From Gambelia wislizenii (taxonomy: Eukaryota; Chordata; Lepidosauria; Squamata; Crotaphytidae): a stretch of 64,000 bases of DNA. This document shows positions 31,560 to 43,090 of the stretch, piece after piece. The stretch spans positions 339,154,256-339,218,255 of the forward strand of contig JAUMIR010000003.1 of assembly GCA_030847615.1 (NCBI GenBank), in the 5' to 3' direction. The notes below the pieces were generated by a model that saw only the letters and a list, made by a program, of their open reading frames with translations, did not search any database and had not been told where the DNA came from. Within the stretch, counting starts at the first letter, position 1; every line of letters starts with the position of its first letter. Both the position numbers and the translations under genes were made by a program.

Positions 31560-33697
31560 ACGCTGACTGCTATTGGCTCGGTTGAATTGGACAGGAGTCC
31601 CTGCCCAGAAATTCAAGGGATTAAATCTGGGACCTTCTGTATTCAAAGCATGAGTTCTGCCAGAGTTTGGAAACGTCACTTTTGTTAAAGACTATACCTG
31701 AATGCCCCAGTGAGCATATATTGTCTGGAGGATTTGGGGAGTTGTAGTCCAACAAAGGAACTTTCAAGCTCTGAGCTTTTCCAAGGAGCTACAGCTGTTC
31801 TGTTGGTGCCATTCAGTAGGAAGCAGTAGCCATACTTCCCATGATGAGGCAGGTTTAGGTTGCCATGCTTTTCTTTTATTCTGTTGACATTTATTTAAAC
31901 CAGTGTTTTGTTTTATTTGCAAAGATCCTACAAATAAAATGGAAAATAGCCTGAAATAATGAACAGCTTATTAAGAATGGGAAGCACATTACATAGAAAA
32001 TAGATATGATAAGTTTGGGGAGGGACCCCTGTTTGATCTGCGAAACACTTTCTTAGAAATCTTTAATGCATTTCATGGATATAGAATTATGAAGATTTGA
32101 ATAAGGGGATGAATCATGCCCAGCTATTGACTTGACAAGTGCAGCATTCTCTTAATTTGTACGTTCTCCTCCCCCACCCCAATAGAGACGTGCGTTTACA
32201 TAATTATCTAATGGCCATTTGCCTTTGAGATGCCTGTCTGCAGGCTATGTTTAAAATCCTGCCTGTAATATTGATAGTGCAGTTGCATAAAAGGCTCGCT
32301 AATCTTTCCAAACATGGTTTCTATTTAAAAGAACATAGAAGAGTGTCACGTGTTCTTTGTTCATGTATTCCTTTTGCATCAGTGGACCTATCTGAGTTTA
32401 AGATAATGCATTTGTTTTCAACCAATACAATCCCAGCAGCACAAGCCTTAACACGGATACCATTCTATTCCTTTTTACATCGCATAACTACATAGCTGAT
32501 TTGTTTTAATTTCTGGGAGCTTTTTTCCTCCTATGAGTTTTTAATTCATTAAGATGCCTATTTTTTTTAAAAAAAAATGCATTAACTTCCCCAACTCCAC
32601 CCTATTTCTGTTTCTCTACCCTATTTCATTTGCTCTTTGTGTTGAATAATTTGCTTTCATAGTTTGTTCCTCTCTTCAATAGGCCAAAATCCAATTGTGA
32701 GTTCAAGTAGGGCAGGACCATTGAATCAACTGTTGAATAGTAAATTAAGACTTATGTAGATCACATTGTTTCAATGGGTCTACTCTATTTGGAACTAGTA
32801 ATTGGATTTGGTCCATAGTATGAATTACCATATATCTTCAAAATTTTAGGTCAAGATTATTTTATTTACTTTTGTCAGTTATTCAACTATTGTTCTCTTG
32901 GCAATTTAAAAATGGCTGATGGGAATTGCAGTTCAGTGATATCTGGAAGTTCCACAACTTTGCTGTGGGCATGAATGAGGCAGAACAGCAAAGGCAAAGG
33001 AAAAGTGTGATAATCAGGTGCACGGGAAAGACAGGACACAACAGAATTGAAAACACTGGATGTTCAGCAAGGTGATTGTCTCCACCCTTGCTCCCCATGT
33101 AGCCTACGACCTTATTTCTTCTGCCTCTGTCTCTTTTACTCCAGTGTGGCCAGATCAAAATGTCCCATGGGTTGGCTCTTGCTCATTAGCTGCCCAGTGG
33201 ACCATGCTGCTGACATGGACTGTGAGTTGCATTTGCAGATTCCATTTGCAGATCCAGCAATCCTTTAGTTTTCAGCCAGGAAGTTGAGATGTTTTATGAC
33301 TGTGCTTTCTATCCTGAACAATCCTTCATTGTGCTGGGGCGGGGGGGAGGAGAAAGCAACAGGCAAAACAAATTCTACCTGCCTAATTTAGATCACATAA
33401 ATGATTTATTCCCATTTTATTCATCTTAATTTATCTTAATTTTACTTTGTGGCCAAGAAATTTGTTAAATAAAAATTGTGTGGAAGAGTTTGTTTCTGAA
33501 CTGAAGGCTAAATTCAGTTTCAGCTAGAGTTTGCCCATTGAAATGAATAGGGCTTGTTAATAAGCATTGGTGTAAATCCCATTGATTTCATTGGGCCTAT
33601 TCTAGGCAGGGACTAAGATTAATCCCTGTGTTTGACTTTGTATAATGCTGTTCATGTTAGAGTTTGAGCCTCTTTTGATGTAAACATTCTGGGATGT
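31560..33697. other. Repeat-poor sequence, no supported gene
   Basis: Bases 32120-32470 are of balanced composition and without internal similarity to the window. T/A runs at 32560-32580. Words such as GGAATTGCAGTTCAGTGAT near 32920 hint at an old palindromic MITE. Confidence 0.4.
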
Positions 33698-33911
33698 AGG
33701 GTGCATCCACACTACACAAATAATCAGGTTTGAAACTGGATTATTTGCCATGGCTCCTTCCTATGGAACCCTAGGATTTATAGTTTGGTGAGGCACCAGC
33801 ACTCTTTGGAGAGAAGGCTAAAGACCTTGTAAAACTACAAATCCCAGGATTCAATAGGAGGACATCATAGAGTTTCAAACTAGATTACTTGCGTAGTGTG
33901 GATTAGACCGT
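33698..33911. mobile_element. Palindromic MITE
   Basis: The ends GGTGCATCCACACTAC and GTAGTGTGGATTAGACC are inverted partners. The centre holds CCTAGGATTTATAGTTTGGT versus TAAAACTACAAATCCCAGGA. Flanks TGTAG and CGTAG may be a 5-bp duplication. Confidence 0.7.
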
Positions 33912-34559
33912 AGTGTTCTCCAGCTCCTGTTTTTCTTAGTGAGCAAGATCAAATGGCCATGCTAGCTTGAGGATGATAGGAATTACAGTCCAACACATCT
34001 GGATCACATCAGGTTAGAGAGTACTGTTCTAGAGCACTTCCTGGGCATAATTTTCATTGAAGCGTGCATATGGAAAAGGTTATTTCAATAGTTGAACATC
34101 AATATTAATTTGTCTCTAAACTGCATTTAGGCCAAAATACCTAATCTTTCTTTCAAAGCACTCCTGGAAATGTGAGTGACCAATTCATATATAATGTTTT
34201 CACATGAATCACATCCATAGGAGTAACTGCAAAAATATTCTAATGAAGATAAACCAAACCCTACTGAAACTAGACCTGCATCAGTTACCGTGGCCATTTT
34301 GCAGTTTGCTTCTGTTAGGAAATAAGTTGTTGGGAATGATGGTAAGTAGGTCTTTTAGAAAATGAGCCACTCTGTTTTTCTACCTATGAGCCAGAGAGGC
34401 AGAAAATATTGGAAGCTTTGTATTCTAGACTGAAAGCAAGCACATCCTGTATGATATAGAGATTCGGGATCCCCAAAGCTATGTAGTATTAGAAGCACTC
34501 ATCCCAATCTGTTACATCTAGCCCAAGAGACGAATGGTATTGCAAAGGAGCAGGTAATT

Positions 34560-34685
34560 TGTTGCCCTTGAGGATGTCTTGCACTGCAGCTCCCATATAT
34601 CCCAGATACCATGGCCATTGGTCAGGAATTATGGGGGTTGTAGTTCAACAGCATCTGGAGGGCACTAGGTTGTCTGCTCCTGATG
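34560..34685. repeat. Short palindromic repeat
   Basis: GTTGCCCTTGAGGATGTCTT on the left and CATCTGGAGGGCACTAGGTT on the right, with GCAGCTCCCATATATCCCAG and GGGGGTTGTAGTTCAACA between, form a loose inverted repeat typical of lizard MITEs with a GTAGTCCAACA word. Confidence 0.5.
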
Positions 34686-34699
34686 TTGCAATATGCATT

Positions 34700-35400
34700 C
34701 AGATAAATCTTTTGTAGTGGCTGTGGCTTGTTCCAGGCTAGGTCCATTCCCAGTACAATCTAAACTGGCAAAGTTCAAGCCAAAGCAGCAATTGAGGTAA
34801 GGATATTCCAGAAACAGGGCCAAAAGAAACCCAGGTTCAAGCCATCAGATTTCCAGCAGCAGAAGGTGTGTTGGGAAAGGATGATCCAAAAGCAGAGTCC
34901 AGGGTCATCCAGATTGGAACAAGAAGCAGGTTTCAGGAACAAAAAGGGCCATATCAGAGCAAAGGTTAAAGGATCCAGGAAAAGGTTACAAAGAACTAGA
35001 TCCAATTGCAGATATTGTTTCCATCATTCTACCTTGCCCAGAATTGAGGCTTATAAAGCTAAGCTCCCTAAGCCCCATCCAAAGCACAGCTATAGGCATT
35101 TTGTCAAAAGTGTTTCCCTCTGAGGAGGGCCCTCACACTGTGGAAACCCTTACTCTCAAGCTTTTATCTACTGGTGTATTCTCCAGCCATGAGAGAGGTT
35201 GTACCTCATCTTCTGAGTCCTGGGCAGGGCTCCTTCACTCTTGGAATGTAGCTCTCTTGGTCTGTACCCCTGAAGGTCCAGGGCCAGCTGGTTCTTCAGT
35301 GCTCCCTCACTCTGAGGGCTCATGCTCATCCTTGCCACCAACAGCCTGTGGTCCAGTGCAGGGAGAGCACCTCTTTGTCATGGACCACTGACTGTCCCTG
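34700..35400. repeat. Unclassified, possibly repeat-derived block
   Basis: The text is rich in CCAGGTTCAAGCC, CCAAAAGCAGAGTCC, GGTCATCCAG and similar CCAG/AGCAG words and ends in GCTTATAAAGCTAAGCTCCC. Such composition resembles a dispersed repeat, and the block at 40526-41110 has a similar flavour. I see no terminal repeats and no long open frame that I trust. Confidence 0.3.
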
Positions 35401-35756
35401 ATCCTTAAGGAAGAATTTCTCCAGCAAAGGTATGATGGATTGTAGGGCAGGGGATGATGTACCTAAGAGCAGATATTCATACATCAGTGCAAAATAGCAT
35501 ATAGCACACTATTTAAACTTACTTAGGCTGCAGTCTTTTGCAAAATTACCTGGGATCAGACTCCATTGAATCACTGAGGCATATGGATAAGCATGCATAG
35601 GGCTATCCTGTTAGTCAAGTAAGTTTTATATAAATGGAAAATGTATTAAGGACAAAATGCCAAGGAGTTATCTGTAATTCCAGTTACTTTTTCATTCATT
35701 GGTCAGAACTGCAGATGATCACAGTTATTTCCTATTAAGTGCTTATTTCAATGGAA

Positions 35757-35880
35757 TACTAGGATGAATCTACACAACAGTTATATAAGTTTCATACCAC
35801 TAACTGTCATGGCTCCTTCCTGTGCAATCCTGGGATTTGTAGTTTTGTGAGTTATTTGGACTTCATTGTAGGCAGGTACT
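35757..35880. repeat. Half of a palindromic MITE
   Basis: ATGAATCTACACAACAGTTA, CATGGCTCCTTCCTGTGCAA and TCCTGGGATTTGTAGTTTTG match the left arm of the palindromic family. The right arm is absent. Confidence 0.55.
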
Positions 35881-35970
35881 AAAGCTCTTTACCTTATGTT
35901 TATCCTCATATTTTCACAAGTAAAATGACTAGATACAGTATTTCTACTGGACATTCTGGGAAGAGACTTA

Positions 35971-36650
35971 GGGTTGTCTAAATGGCAAAAATACTCCTCA
36001 TAGAATTCAAGGAGAATATGATTTGTCTAAATGGCACCCTGCATCAATCCGCAGTATTTGGAAGGAGTGGGGCCACATCCATCAAAACTGCTGAAGGAAA
36101 AGCCTTAGCAGCTTTCCCTGAAGGTTTTAGAAAACTCCGTGGGAATGTGCATTCTCATTCGTTGGGACAACTGATTCACATAGATTCACATTCCCCATAA
36201 GAGCGGAAGTAGAAAGCTGATTGGTCGGACATGGGCAGAGGGATGGAGTTTGCTAACAAGGCAAGCGCCTGGAACTGCCATCTTGGATTTTCACCTTAGC
36301 GATCATGTGCTGAAGTGACTAAACAAACTTTTTTTAAAAAAATTGGCAAAATATCACACTTTTTAAAAAGTGTGCTTTTTAAAAAAAATATGCCTTTTTT
36401 TAAAAAAATAGTGTTTGGCAGCGGCAACTGCTGAAAAAAAATTAAAACATGAGCATTTCACCTTGATTCACAGGCATGTCTGTTGGGAGAGCAAATGTGG
36501 ATAGCTTTGCATGCCTGCAATTTTGCAAAAAAAAACAACAAAAAAAACCCACACACACACACAAACAAACCCGTTAAGACAAATTGAAATGGCTTCAAGT
36601 TGGTGTTAGTGTGCATCAATCCACATTCCCCACCTCATATATACAAACCT
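35971..36650. mobile_element. Harbinger-like MITE with TTA target duplication
   Basis: Ends GGGTTGTCTAAATGG and TATATACAAACCT are inverted partners, and TTA flanks both sides (35968-35970, 36651-36653). A 3-bp TWA duplication with GGG-starting ends is the PIF/Harbinger signature. The interior is shared with 5902 and 51343. Contains A/T runs and a CA tract at 36540-36570. No transposase. Confidence 0.85.
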
Positions 36651-36971
36651 TTAGAATATCTCTGAGGGATTTGGGACCATCACTCATTGCTAGTGGTGAT
36701 CCCAGACCTGTTATTGTTAAGGACAAGATGCAGTACATACGTTCCTGTCCTCAGTACAGAAGTTGATGTGACTGGCATCTGAAGTTTCCTTTGCTAGTGG
36801 TGGTGGGATAGCTTCCTTTATCACACGTAAAGCAATAGGGTAGTTTGGGAGACCCAGGACAGGTGGCAAGGCATTCAAGCTTTGACTGTCACTAGTGGGG
36901 AAGAGCCAGAAAGTTCAGAAGGAGGAGCTAGGAGGCTGCCTCTACATGATCACCTACTGGCTGAGACAGCC

Positions 36972-37200
36972 CTCAAGTCTCTTTCACACTGCACAATTAA
37001 TAGCACTTCAATACCATTTCATTGCTGCATCCTACTGAATCCTGGGAGTTGTTGTTTGGTGAGGAACTAGATCTCTCTGGCAAAACAATTCTAAATACCA
37101 CACAAAAGGTTCCATAGGCTAGAAACATGACAGTTAAAGTGGTATCACAGGGCAGTATGTTGTGGTATGAAAATAGTCCTGTGTAGTATGAAAGAGACCA
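36972..37200. mobile_element. Palindromic MITE
   Basis: The ends GTCTCTTTCACACTGCAC and GTAGTATGAAAGAGAC are inverted partners. The interior carries GAATCCTGGGAGTTGTTGTT and GTTAAAGTGGTATCA, placing it in the palindromic family. Confidence 0.7.
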
Positions 37201-38131
37201 CAGACTATCTATGCCCAGTGCTGTGACTTGTGTCATGGAATAATTTGATCCCTCTCATACTTTGCCTGTGATGATGCATATAATCCAATTTGATTTCTTT
37301 GACTCACTTATTTTAAAATGAGCATAGGGCTTCCTTGCTCAGTGGTTTAGGTGATTCCCACACCCACCCAAAAAGTATTCTTTGAGAGACTTAATGGTTC
37401 TCTGATGAAAGCACAAGTTCAAAGGGCATGCATTGCACACAATGACTTCTTATTTTCAGGCTAAGTGAATCAAATTATTGGTGTGAGCTTTTGGTAAGGC
37501 AGGGTAAAAATGTACATAAGCAATGTTACTAAGTGAATACGAGTGAATTAAACCAATTGTTTTGTAAAGGTCTTTTATCCTAAAAGTTTGGTATTAACAA
37601 TACAAAAGGATTGATGCTGTCATTTCAATAATGATTAAGAAAACTTTCTCTGTTCTTTGGAAGCACATTCACTTACATAGTAACCACATTAGACTTTGTA
37701 ATCCCAAAGAGCACCCAGTGTCCTTTGAGTAGTTAAAATTTTGTGCAAGCAAATTCCAGTGCAAGCAAATTTTTCACCATCTTACCTCCTTAGACTCACT
37801 TCGTCAGTGAGACGGAATTAGTTTGGCTAATTATTCCTTTCCTCTAAATTACATGACTGGAAGTGCATAATTCTGCCCATCCAAGTATTCTGGTAAAATG
37901 TGGGTGGGGACATTTTCTTATTGTATAAGAGATCTTACCTAGCTGAGCTAGAGTTTCTTGCATGTACAGAAGAACTTATTTTATACACTATTTAAAGAAG
38001 TTGAGGCTTTTTATCAATTCAGTTGGATTGGTGAGCATGCGTCAAATAAGGTATGTCCTTTTATTTTCCTTTCTGTTGTAAAGTGAGTGACCGGCATTCA
38101 GTGTGATGAATAAACAGTATATTTTTACTTC
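37201..38131. other. No recognised feature
   Basis: AT-rich and single-copy within the window. No gene supported. Confidence 0.4.
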
Positions 38132-38160
38132 CATGGTTCTGTATATGATACAGAACCATG
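38132..38160. repeat. Perfect 13-bp hairpin
   Basis: CATGGTTCTGTAT and ATACAGAACCATG are perfect complements separated by ATG. Farther out, ACAGTATA (38114-38121) and TATACTGT (38162-38169) extend the symmetry. Not part of a recognised element. Confidence 0.8.
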
Positions 38161-38169
38161 TATACTGTT

Positions 38170-39574
38170 TCATATACTTTCCCTACTAATGAATGTTATA
38201 CATTTTCTTTTCTTGTTCTGTGTATTTTGCCATATTGACATGTACATATTTCATTTTAATAAGCCTGTGGTATAGAAAGTTAGATATTTGTTTGCTATAT
38301 TATTTAGAAATTTAATTGCTTATTTGCAATTCAATGTTTATTGACTTACCATTTTTACTCTCACATTTCCTCACATGGGTCACCCTTGCACACTGGAAAT
38401 GATGTGACTTCCCTGTCTGGCACCATTTTTATCCAGTTTTCACCCACAGCAAAGGGATTTGGAGAGGGGAAGCAAATCACTGTATATTTGGGAGACTGCC
38501 AGAGGGCTGTGGGGTCAACAGAAATGGGGTTTAGTGACCCCATGTGATCTGTAAGCTGAATTTCCCCCACTCCTGCTTTACTTATTACATAGCACATTTC
38601 TTCCATGATGGAACTCATGGGCCTACCCAGAGTCCCCAGGTGGTCTCCTATGAGGGGACTGATTAATTCTAAGCTAGCTTAGCTTCAGTAACATTACTGC
38701 ATTGTTTGCTTTTGGGAAGCCCATGTTGGGAGAAAGGAGATATTAAATAAATAAATAAGCCAGTCAGTTAGTCCTGGGACAAGGTTATAAGTGAATCCAC
38801 TTACTAGTTTTTGCTTTCCATTTTAAGTACCGTAGTCCATGGCTGTTTTTACAACAACCCAATTCCCCCTTTTTGTCAATCAGAAATATTCCAATATCCA
38901 GCATCACAAAAAAGGCCTTCTTTCCTCTTCCCTATAGGAAAGAAGAGACATTGCCTTTATGGTGCAAGTTTTTGCAGCAACCTTTTAGAAAACATTCAGT
39001 ATTTAGAAAGACAATGTAGGCATCTGAAGAAAAAGGGGCAGGTAAAGAAAGAGATTTAGGTGTGAACCGATTTTCAAAGTCTTAGTCTGCAATGCTAGAA
39101 ATGTAGGGACTGGGGGAAAATTCCCTAGGAGGAGCAGAATTCTTATTTGAGGGTCAGTGCCCTCATCCCTTTCCCTATAGCTACAGACCTTAGTGAGTCC
39201 ATGATAGCTACTTATCAGAAAAGTGATACTTCACAGGTGGGATTCTAGACCTGCTTACTACTCCATTTGCAAAGTTTCCTTTCTTAATCTGGTGCTTTGA
39301 CAAACAGTTTTGCAGGCTTTATAAAGGAAGTGTCAACTGACTTTTTATCCAACATTTTTGTGCTTTCAACTTTTGCTGAAATTCAGAACTTCAGAATGGG
39401 TATATGTAGCTATGGTCTTTATTACAGCACAAACATTTTAGTTTGGTTGAATGTATTATCTTAATGTCATAGACATGTAGAAGATATTTTTCTATCTTGA
39501 TTTAAAGTTCATAGTTCAACTATTCTTTTTGCTCATTACGATTTTACTACTGGCATTAGATTCTGTAAAAAGCA
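38170..39574. other. No supported gene
   Basis: A short LINE-tail-like word (GGGAGAAAGGAGATATTAAA, then TAAATAAATAAG) lies at 38729-38758. The rest is unremarkable. Confidence 0.4.
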
Positions 39575-40525
39575 CTATTATTATTTATTTATATAGCACC
39601 ATCTATGTACATGGCACTTCACATTAAAACAAGCAAATGAAACAAACAAAACATTGGGTCCTGCCAAAGGTGTACATTCTAAAAGATGTATGTACATAAG
39701 CACACACAGCGGGAGGGAAGGAATAATAAACATAAGACTATACAACAGCAAAACAAATTATCCAGATGACTACAAAAAAACCCCAACCCAACAACAATAA
39801 TATATGAAACAGCAAGAAAATAAAAAATAAAACAAGCTGTCCAATACATGTGATCAAATATAAAACAACAATATGTATGTATATAAAATATAAAATAAAC
39901 TGACCAATGCATGTAATCAAGATATACAAGATTATAAAACAGTATCAAACTAAAATTCCAAAAGCTTTGGAAAAGAGAAAAGTTTTCAATTGAGATTTAA
40001 AAACATAGAGAGAAGGAGCAGTCTGCAAATGTTCAGAGAAGGAATTCCAAGAATATGGAGCAGCAAGTGAGAAAGGACGAAGCCAAGCCAGGAAAGAAGA
40101 AGCCCTTGGTTGGATGAGAAACCTAGAGTTCCTGGAACACAGATCTCAGGAAGACTAGTAAAAAGAAATGAGGGCTGAAAGATAGCAGGGCGCTAGGTTG
40201 TGTAGAACTTTGAGCGTTAAAACAAGAAGCTTATACTGAATCCTAGAAGGAATGGGTAACCGATGAAGGGATATTGAAAGTGGGGTAACATGTTCAAAAC
40301 AATGGGTCAAAAAGATAATCTTAGGAACAGAATGTTGGATGGAGACCAAAGGACTAAGATGAGATAAGGGAAGACCAGTCAGAAAAAGATTACAATAATC
40401 TAGGTGGGAAATTACTAAGGCATGAACTAAGGACTTAGTGAAGGGAGCAGAAAGAAAAGGTCTGATAAGAGAAAAGCAACATGACTTTGCTACAGCCTCA
40501 ATGTGAGGTGCCCTATACTCACAAT
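39575..40525 (-). mobile_element. L2-like LINE, 5'-truncated
   Basis: The 3' end on the left has ATTATTATTTATTTATATAG, then CACCATCTATGTACATGGCA, a typical L2-like tail in complement. A 3' UTR of about 500 bp follows (AAAGTTTTCAATTGAGATTT, GAATTCCAAGAATATGGAGC), then the coding remnant. The upper boundary is near the sequence encoding EYRAPHIEAVAK. Confidence 0.75.
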
Positions 40526-40530
40526 AGCAA
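40155..40530 (-). pseudogene. L2-like LINE ORF2 C-terminal remnant
   Basis: The minus-strand frame encodes RAPHIEAVAKSCCFSLIRPF, VHALVISHLDYCNLFLTGLP, then HSVPKIIFL, HVTPLSISLHRLPIPSRIQY and KLLVLTLKVLHNLAPCYLSA. This is the conserved post-catalytic C-terminus of L2-clade reverse transcriptases (VHALV..LDYCN and P.R..YKLL.L..K.LH..AP.YL). The catalytic FADD and the endonuclease are absent. The residues upstream of codon ~50 of this frame read as unrelated sequence, so the element begins near 40525. Inactive. Confidence 0.78.
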
Positions 40531-41110
40531 GTGCCTGAGGAGCAAAAGGGGGAGGGGAAGCAGGAACAACAAAATAAGAGGTGCAGTCCTAGTCTGTCAC
40601 CAGTTGTACTCACTAGATGCAAGAGATTAGTAGAGTCAGGTCCAAGGTCCAGGTACTTGGGCAACAAAGGGTTACTACAACAGTTCAGAAGTCAGTCCAA
40701 AGTCAAGGGAACTCAAGAGGAGTACAACAGTTAAGATAAGCAGTTGTCCGCATGAGGCTCAAAAGAGAACAGCTGGGAGATTTATAGCCAGATTTTCAAA
40801 GCCAGGTGGGCCTCATTAACAAGTAATCAGGTGAACATTTAGTATTTAAACAACACTGGGTGTGGTGTTTCTCCCTCCTGTGTTCAGAGAGGAAGATGGC
40901 TTGTCATCTGGATCTTCTTATCACTGGCTGGCAGACCATTTGTTCTTCAGAGTGAAGTATGTTTTCCCTATCTGCTTTGGCTGCCCTCTCAGAGGGAGCC
41001 AGGACAGTCTTCAGGCTGAGCCATGTTTTTTCTATCTGCTTCATCTGCATTCTCTGCTTCCTCCTCCTCCTCCTCTTGAGTCCTCAGCAATGGAGTTCAT
41101 GACATGAGGA
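40526..41110. repeat. Unclassified block upstream of the L2 copy
   Basis: Contains ATTTATAGCCAGATTTTCAA and GTGGGCCTCATTAACAAGTA and a (CTC)n tract at 41060-41078. No terminal repeats or trusted frame. Its purine-rich left part gives long open frames by composition only. Confidence 0.3.
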
Positions 41111-41886
41111 ATAAAAGACAAAACAGAGTAAAAAATAAAGCCAAGACGCCGTGCTTCCTTCACAGAATAAATGGAAACATAGTTAACCATGATGGAGAAT
41201 GGGAATGTATGATGTAAAGAAGGTTTTGGAGGAAAAATAAGTACAGGTATTTCCCAATTGAACATAAGCAGTTTTGTTAGTGTTTGTCTCCCTCTCCCCA
41301 GCACTGTTTGCCTTTTTAATGTTGTGTGTCATATTACCAGCGTGATACATTTTCTTTATCAAGAGGATGTGAGGGTGATCTGGCTGCAACATCTGTCACC
41401 CCATTGATCACCAGGTTGATTCGGCTGATCTGGTTTGCTAGGCGGGTGTCCTTCACTGCTCCATGTGCATCTCTCCCGAAGCTGCATGCTCCATGGCAGA
41501 GAACTACCATCTCAAATATAAGTGTTCTGTTCTTCAGTCAAGGGTATACGATAGCTGTCCTGTGAAAGTATAAAACAATGACTTTGTTCCAAATTCCAGT
41601 GAATTTAACACCTTTGATATGCCTGCTTGCTTCAGCAGTGTTAATTTTGGCAGGTGAACTGAGAGAGCAGGCATAAGGTTGGAACACTGTTAGTCAAACT
41701 GAACTATCTCTGTTTTACAACTTCCCCCCCTACACACACACACAAACCACACAAGCCATGCGCCTTTCACTTATTTTCAAAGTGAGAATCCTAGATTGAG
41801 CCTCCTCTATCAGCATCTACTTCAGTTTTCCCTTTTTATTTGTTACACAATATCTAAAGGTGAACATAGGAAAGGCCTGAGTGATC
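41111..41886. other. No recognised feature
   Basis: A (CA)n tract is present at 41730-41745. No gene supported. Confidence 0.4.
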
Positions 41887-42088
41887 TTTTGTTGTGTGCC
41901 TTCAAGTTGTTTCCAATTTATGGTGCCCCTGAGGTGAGCATATCATATGTTTTTCTTGGCAAGATTTGTTCAGAGGGGGGTTGCTTTTGTTTCTGAGGCT
42001 GAGAGAGTGTGGCTTGCCTAAGGTCACCCAGTGGGTTGCCATGACCAAACAGGGATTTGAACCCTGGTCTCCAGAGTCACAGTTCTAA
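41887..42088 (-). repeat. tRNA-derived SINE (minus)
   Basis: GTTGTGTGCCTTCAAGTTGT, TTTTTCTTGGCAAGATTTGT, TGGCTTGCCTAAGGTCACCC and GATTTGAACCCTGGTCTCC (B box in complement) identify the family. Truncated after the B-box region. Confidence 0.82.
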
Positions 42089-43090
42089 TTATTTTTCTTT
42101 TATGACTGCACAAAAAGACTCAAGGGTGTTAAGTAATTTGTTTCATTTCTTGCATGGAAAGATTGCAAAAAGCGAGTTGAAAGGCGAACAAAGAGGAGTT
42201 CCTCTATCATTATTCAGCACCCTGAGAGGCTTAGAGATCGGAAAAGTTACTTTTTTGAACTGTATCTCCTAGAATGACCATCATGCTGACTGTCAGCTTC
42301 TGAGAACTGTGGTTGAAGAAAGCAACTTTTCCCAACTCTTTTGACATTTAGCCTTATTCTGCAACACTCCTTTAAAAGCAGGATTCTAACTCTTATTTTC
42401 AGCTTTATTTGCTTGTAGGAGGACTGGGCAGTGTTTGTAGTGGTGTATCACAAAAATATTTTTGCCACTCACTCACAGCCAGCACAGGCAACATAAATAA
42501 AAGGATGCATATTGTTCCTGGAACTCTGTAATATATATATAGATTGCAGAATTTATCTTGAGAGAGACCAGGTTTCATCCCATTCCCTCTTTATAGTACA
42601 CAGAGTATGGCATATAATTTATTCTAGAACCTAATATTAGTGTTTGGTAAGAGACTACAGAGAGGTGTCCTTGAAAGAAGAGGGTGAGAGGAGTTCGCAC
42701 TCTTCTTAAAGTCACTGCTGTAATTAAAGCCTCAAGCTTCTTGTTACCATAGAAACCCAAAAAAGCAGAAATATGGAGCACAGGTTTCAGGGCTGTATTT
42801 AATTCTGCCTTAATATTATCTGTTCATGAAACTGAAGTAATATGCTCTCTCTCTCCTCCTCCTCTCTGCCTCCCTCTTTGTTTTCTCTCCAGTTGCTATC
42901 CACCTCGTTCCACTTGGTCGAACATATATGGCCCTTGAACAGAGAACTTGCTGTTCTTGAGAGTAAATTCCCAAGCCAGGCTGTAGGCAGTAGGGTGAGG
43001 TAGGGGAGGATGTATTTGTGGTAGTGGTGGGGAGGACCATAATGGTTTCTGGAAGGCCAAGGTGCTGCATCAGATTTTCCCTCTCTTAAG
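42089..43090. other. No supported gene
   Basis: Some purine/pyrimidine tracts (CTCTCTCTCTCCTCCTCCTC near 42845). No convincing exon. Confidence 0.4.

Noticed and set aside
34700..35400. A possible LTR or endogenous retroviral segment
   Set aside because: I could not find paired LTRs, a primer-binding site, a polypurine tract or any gag/pol motif, so I left it unclassified.
35982..36200. A protein-like pattern ILLIEF.E....LNG found in open frames of four loci (5.9, 36.0, 51.3 and 63.3 kb)
   Set aside because: The conserved text is the terminal inverted repeat and subterminal region of Harbinger-like MITEs, so conservation reflects element copying and not coding.
40531..40734. A short basic open frame in purine-rich sequence
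   Set aside because: Length and composition are explained by purine bias; no motif or homologue recognised.
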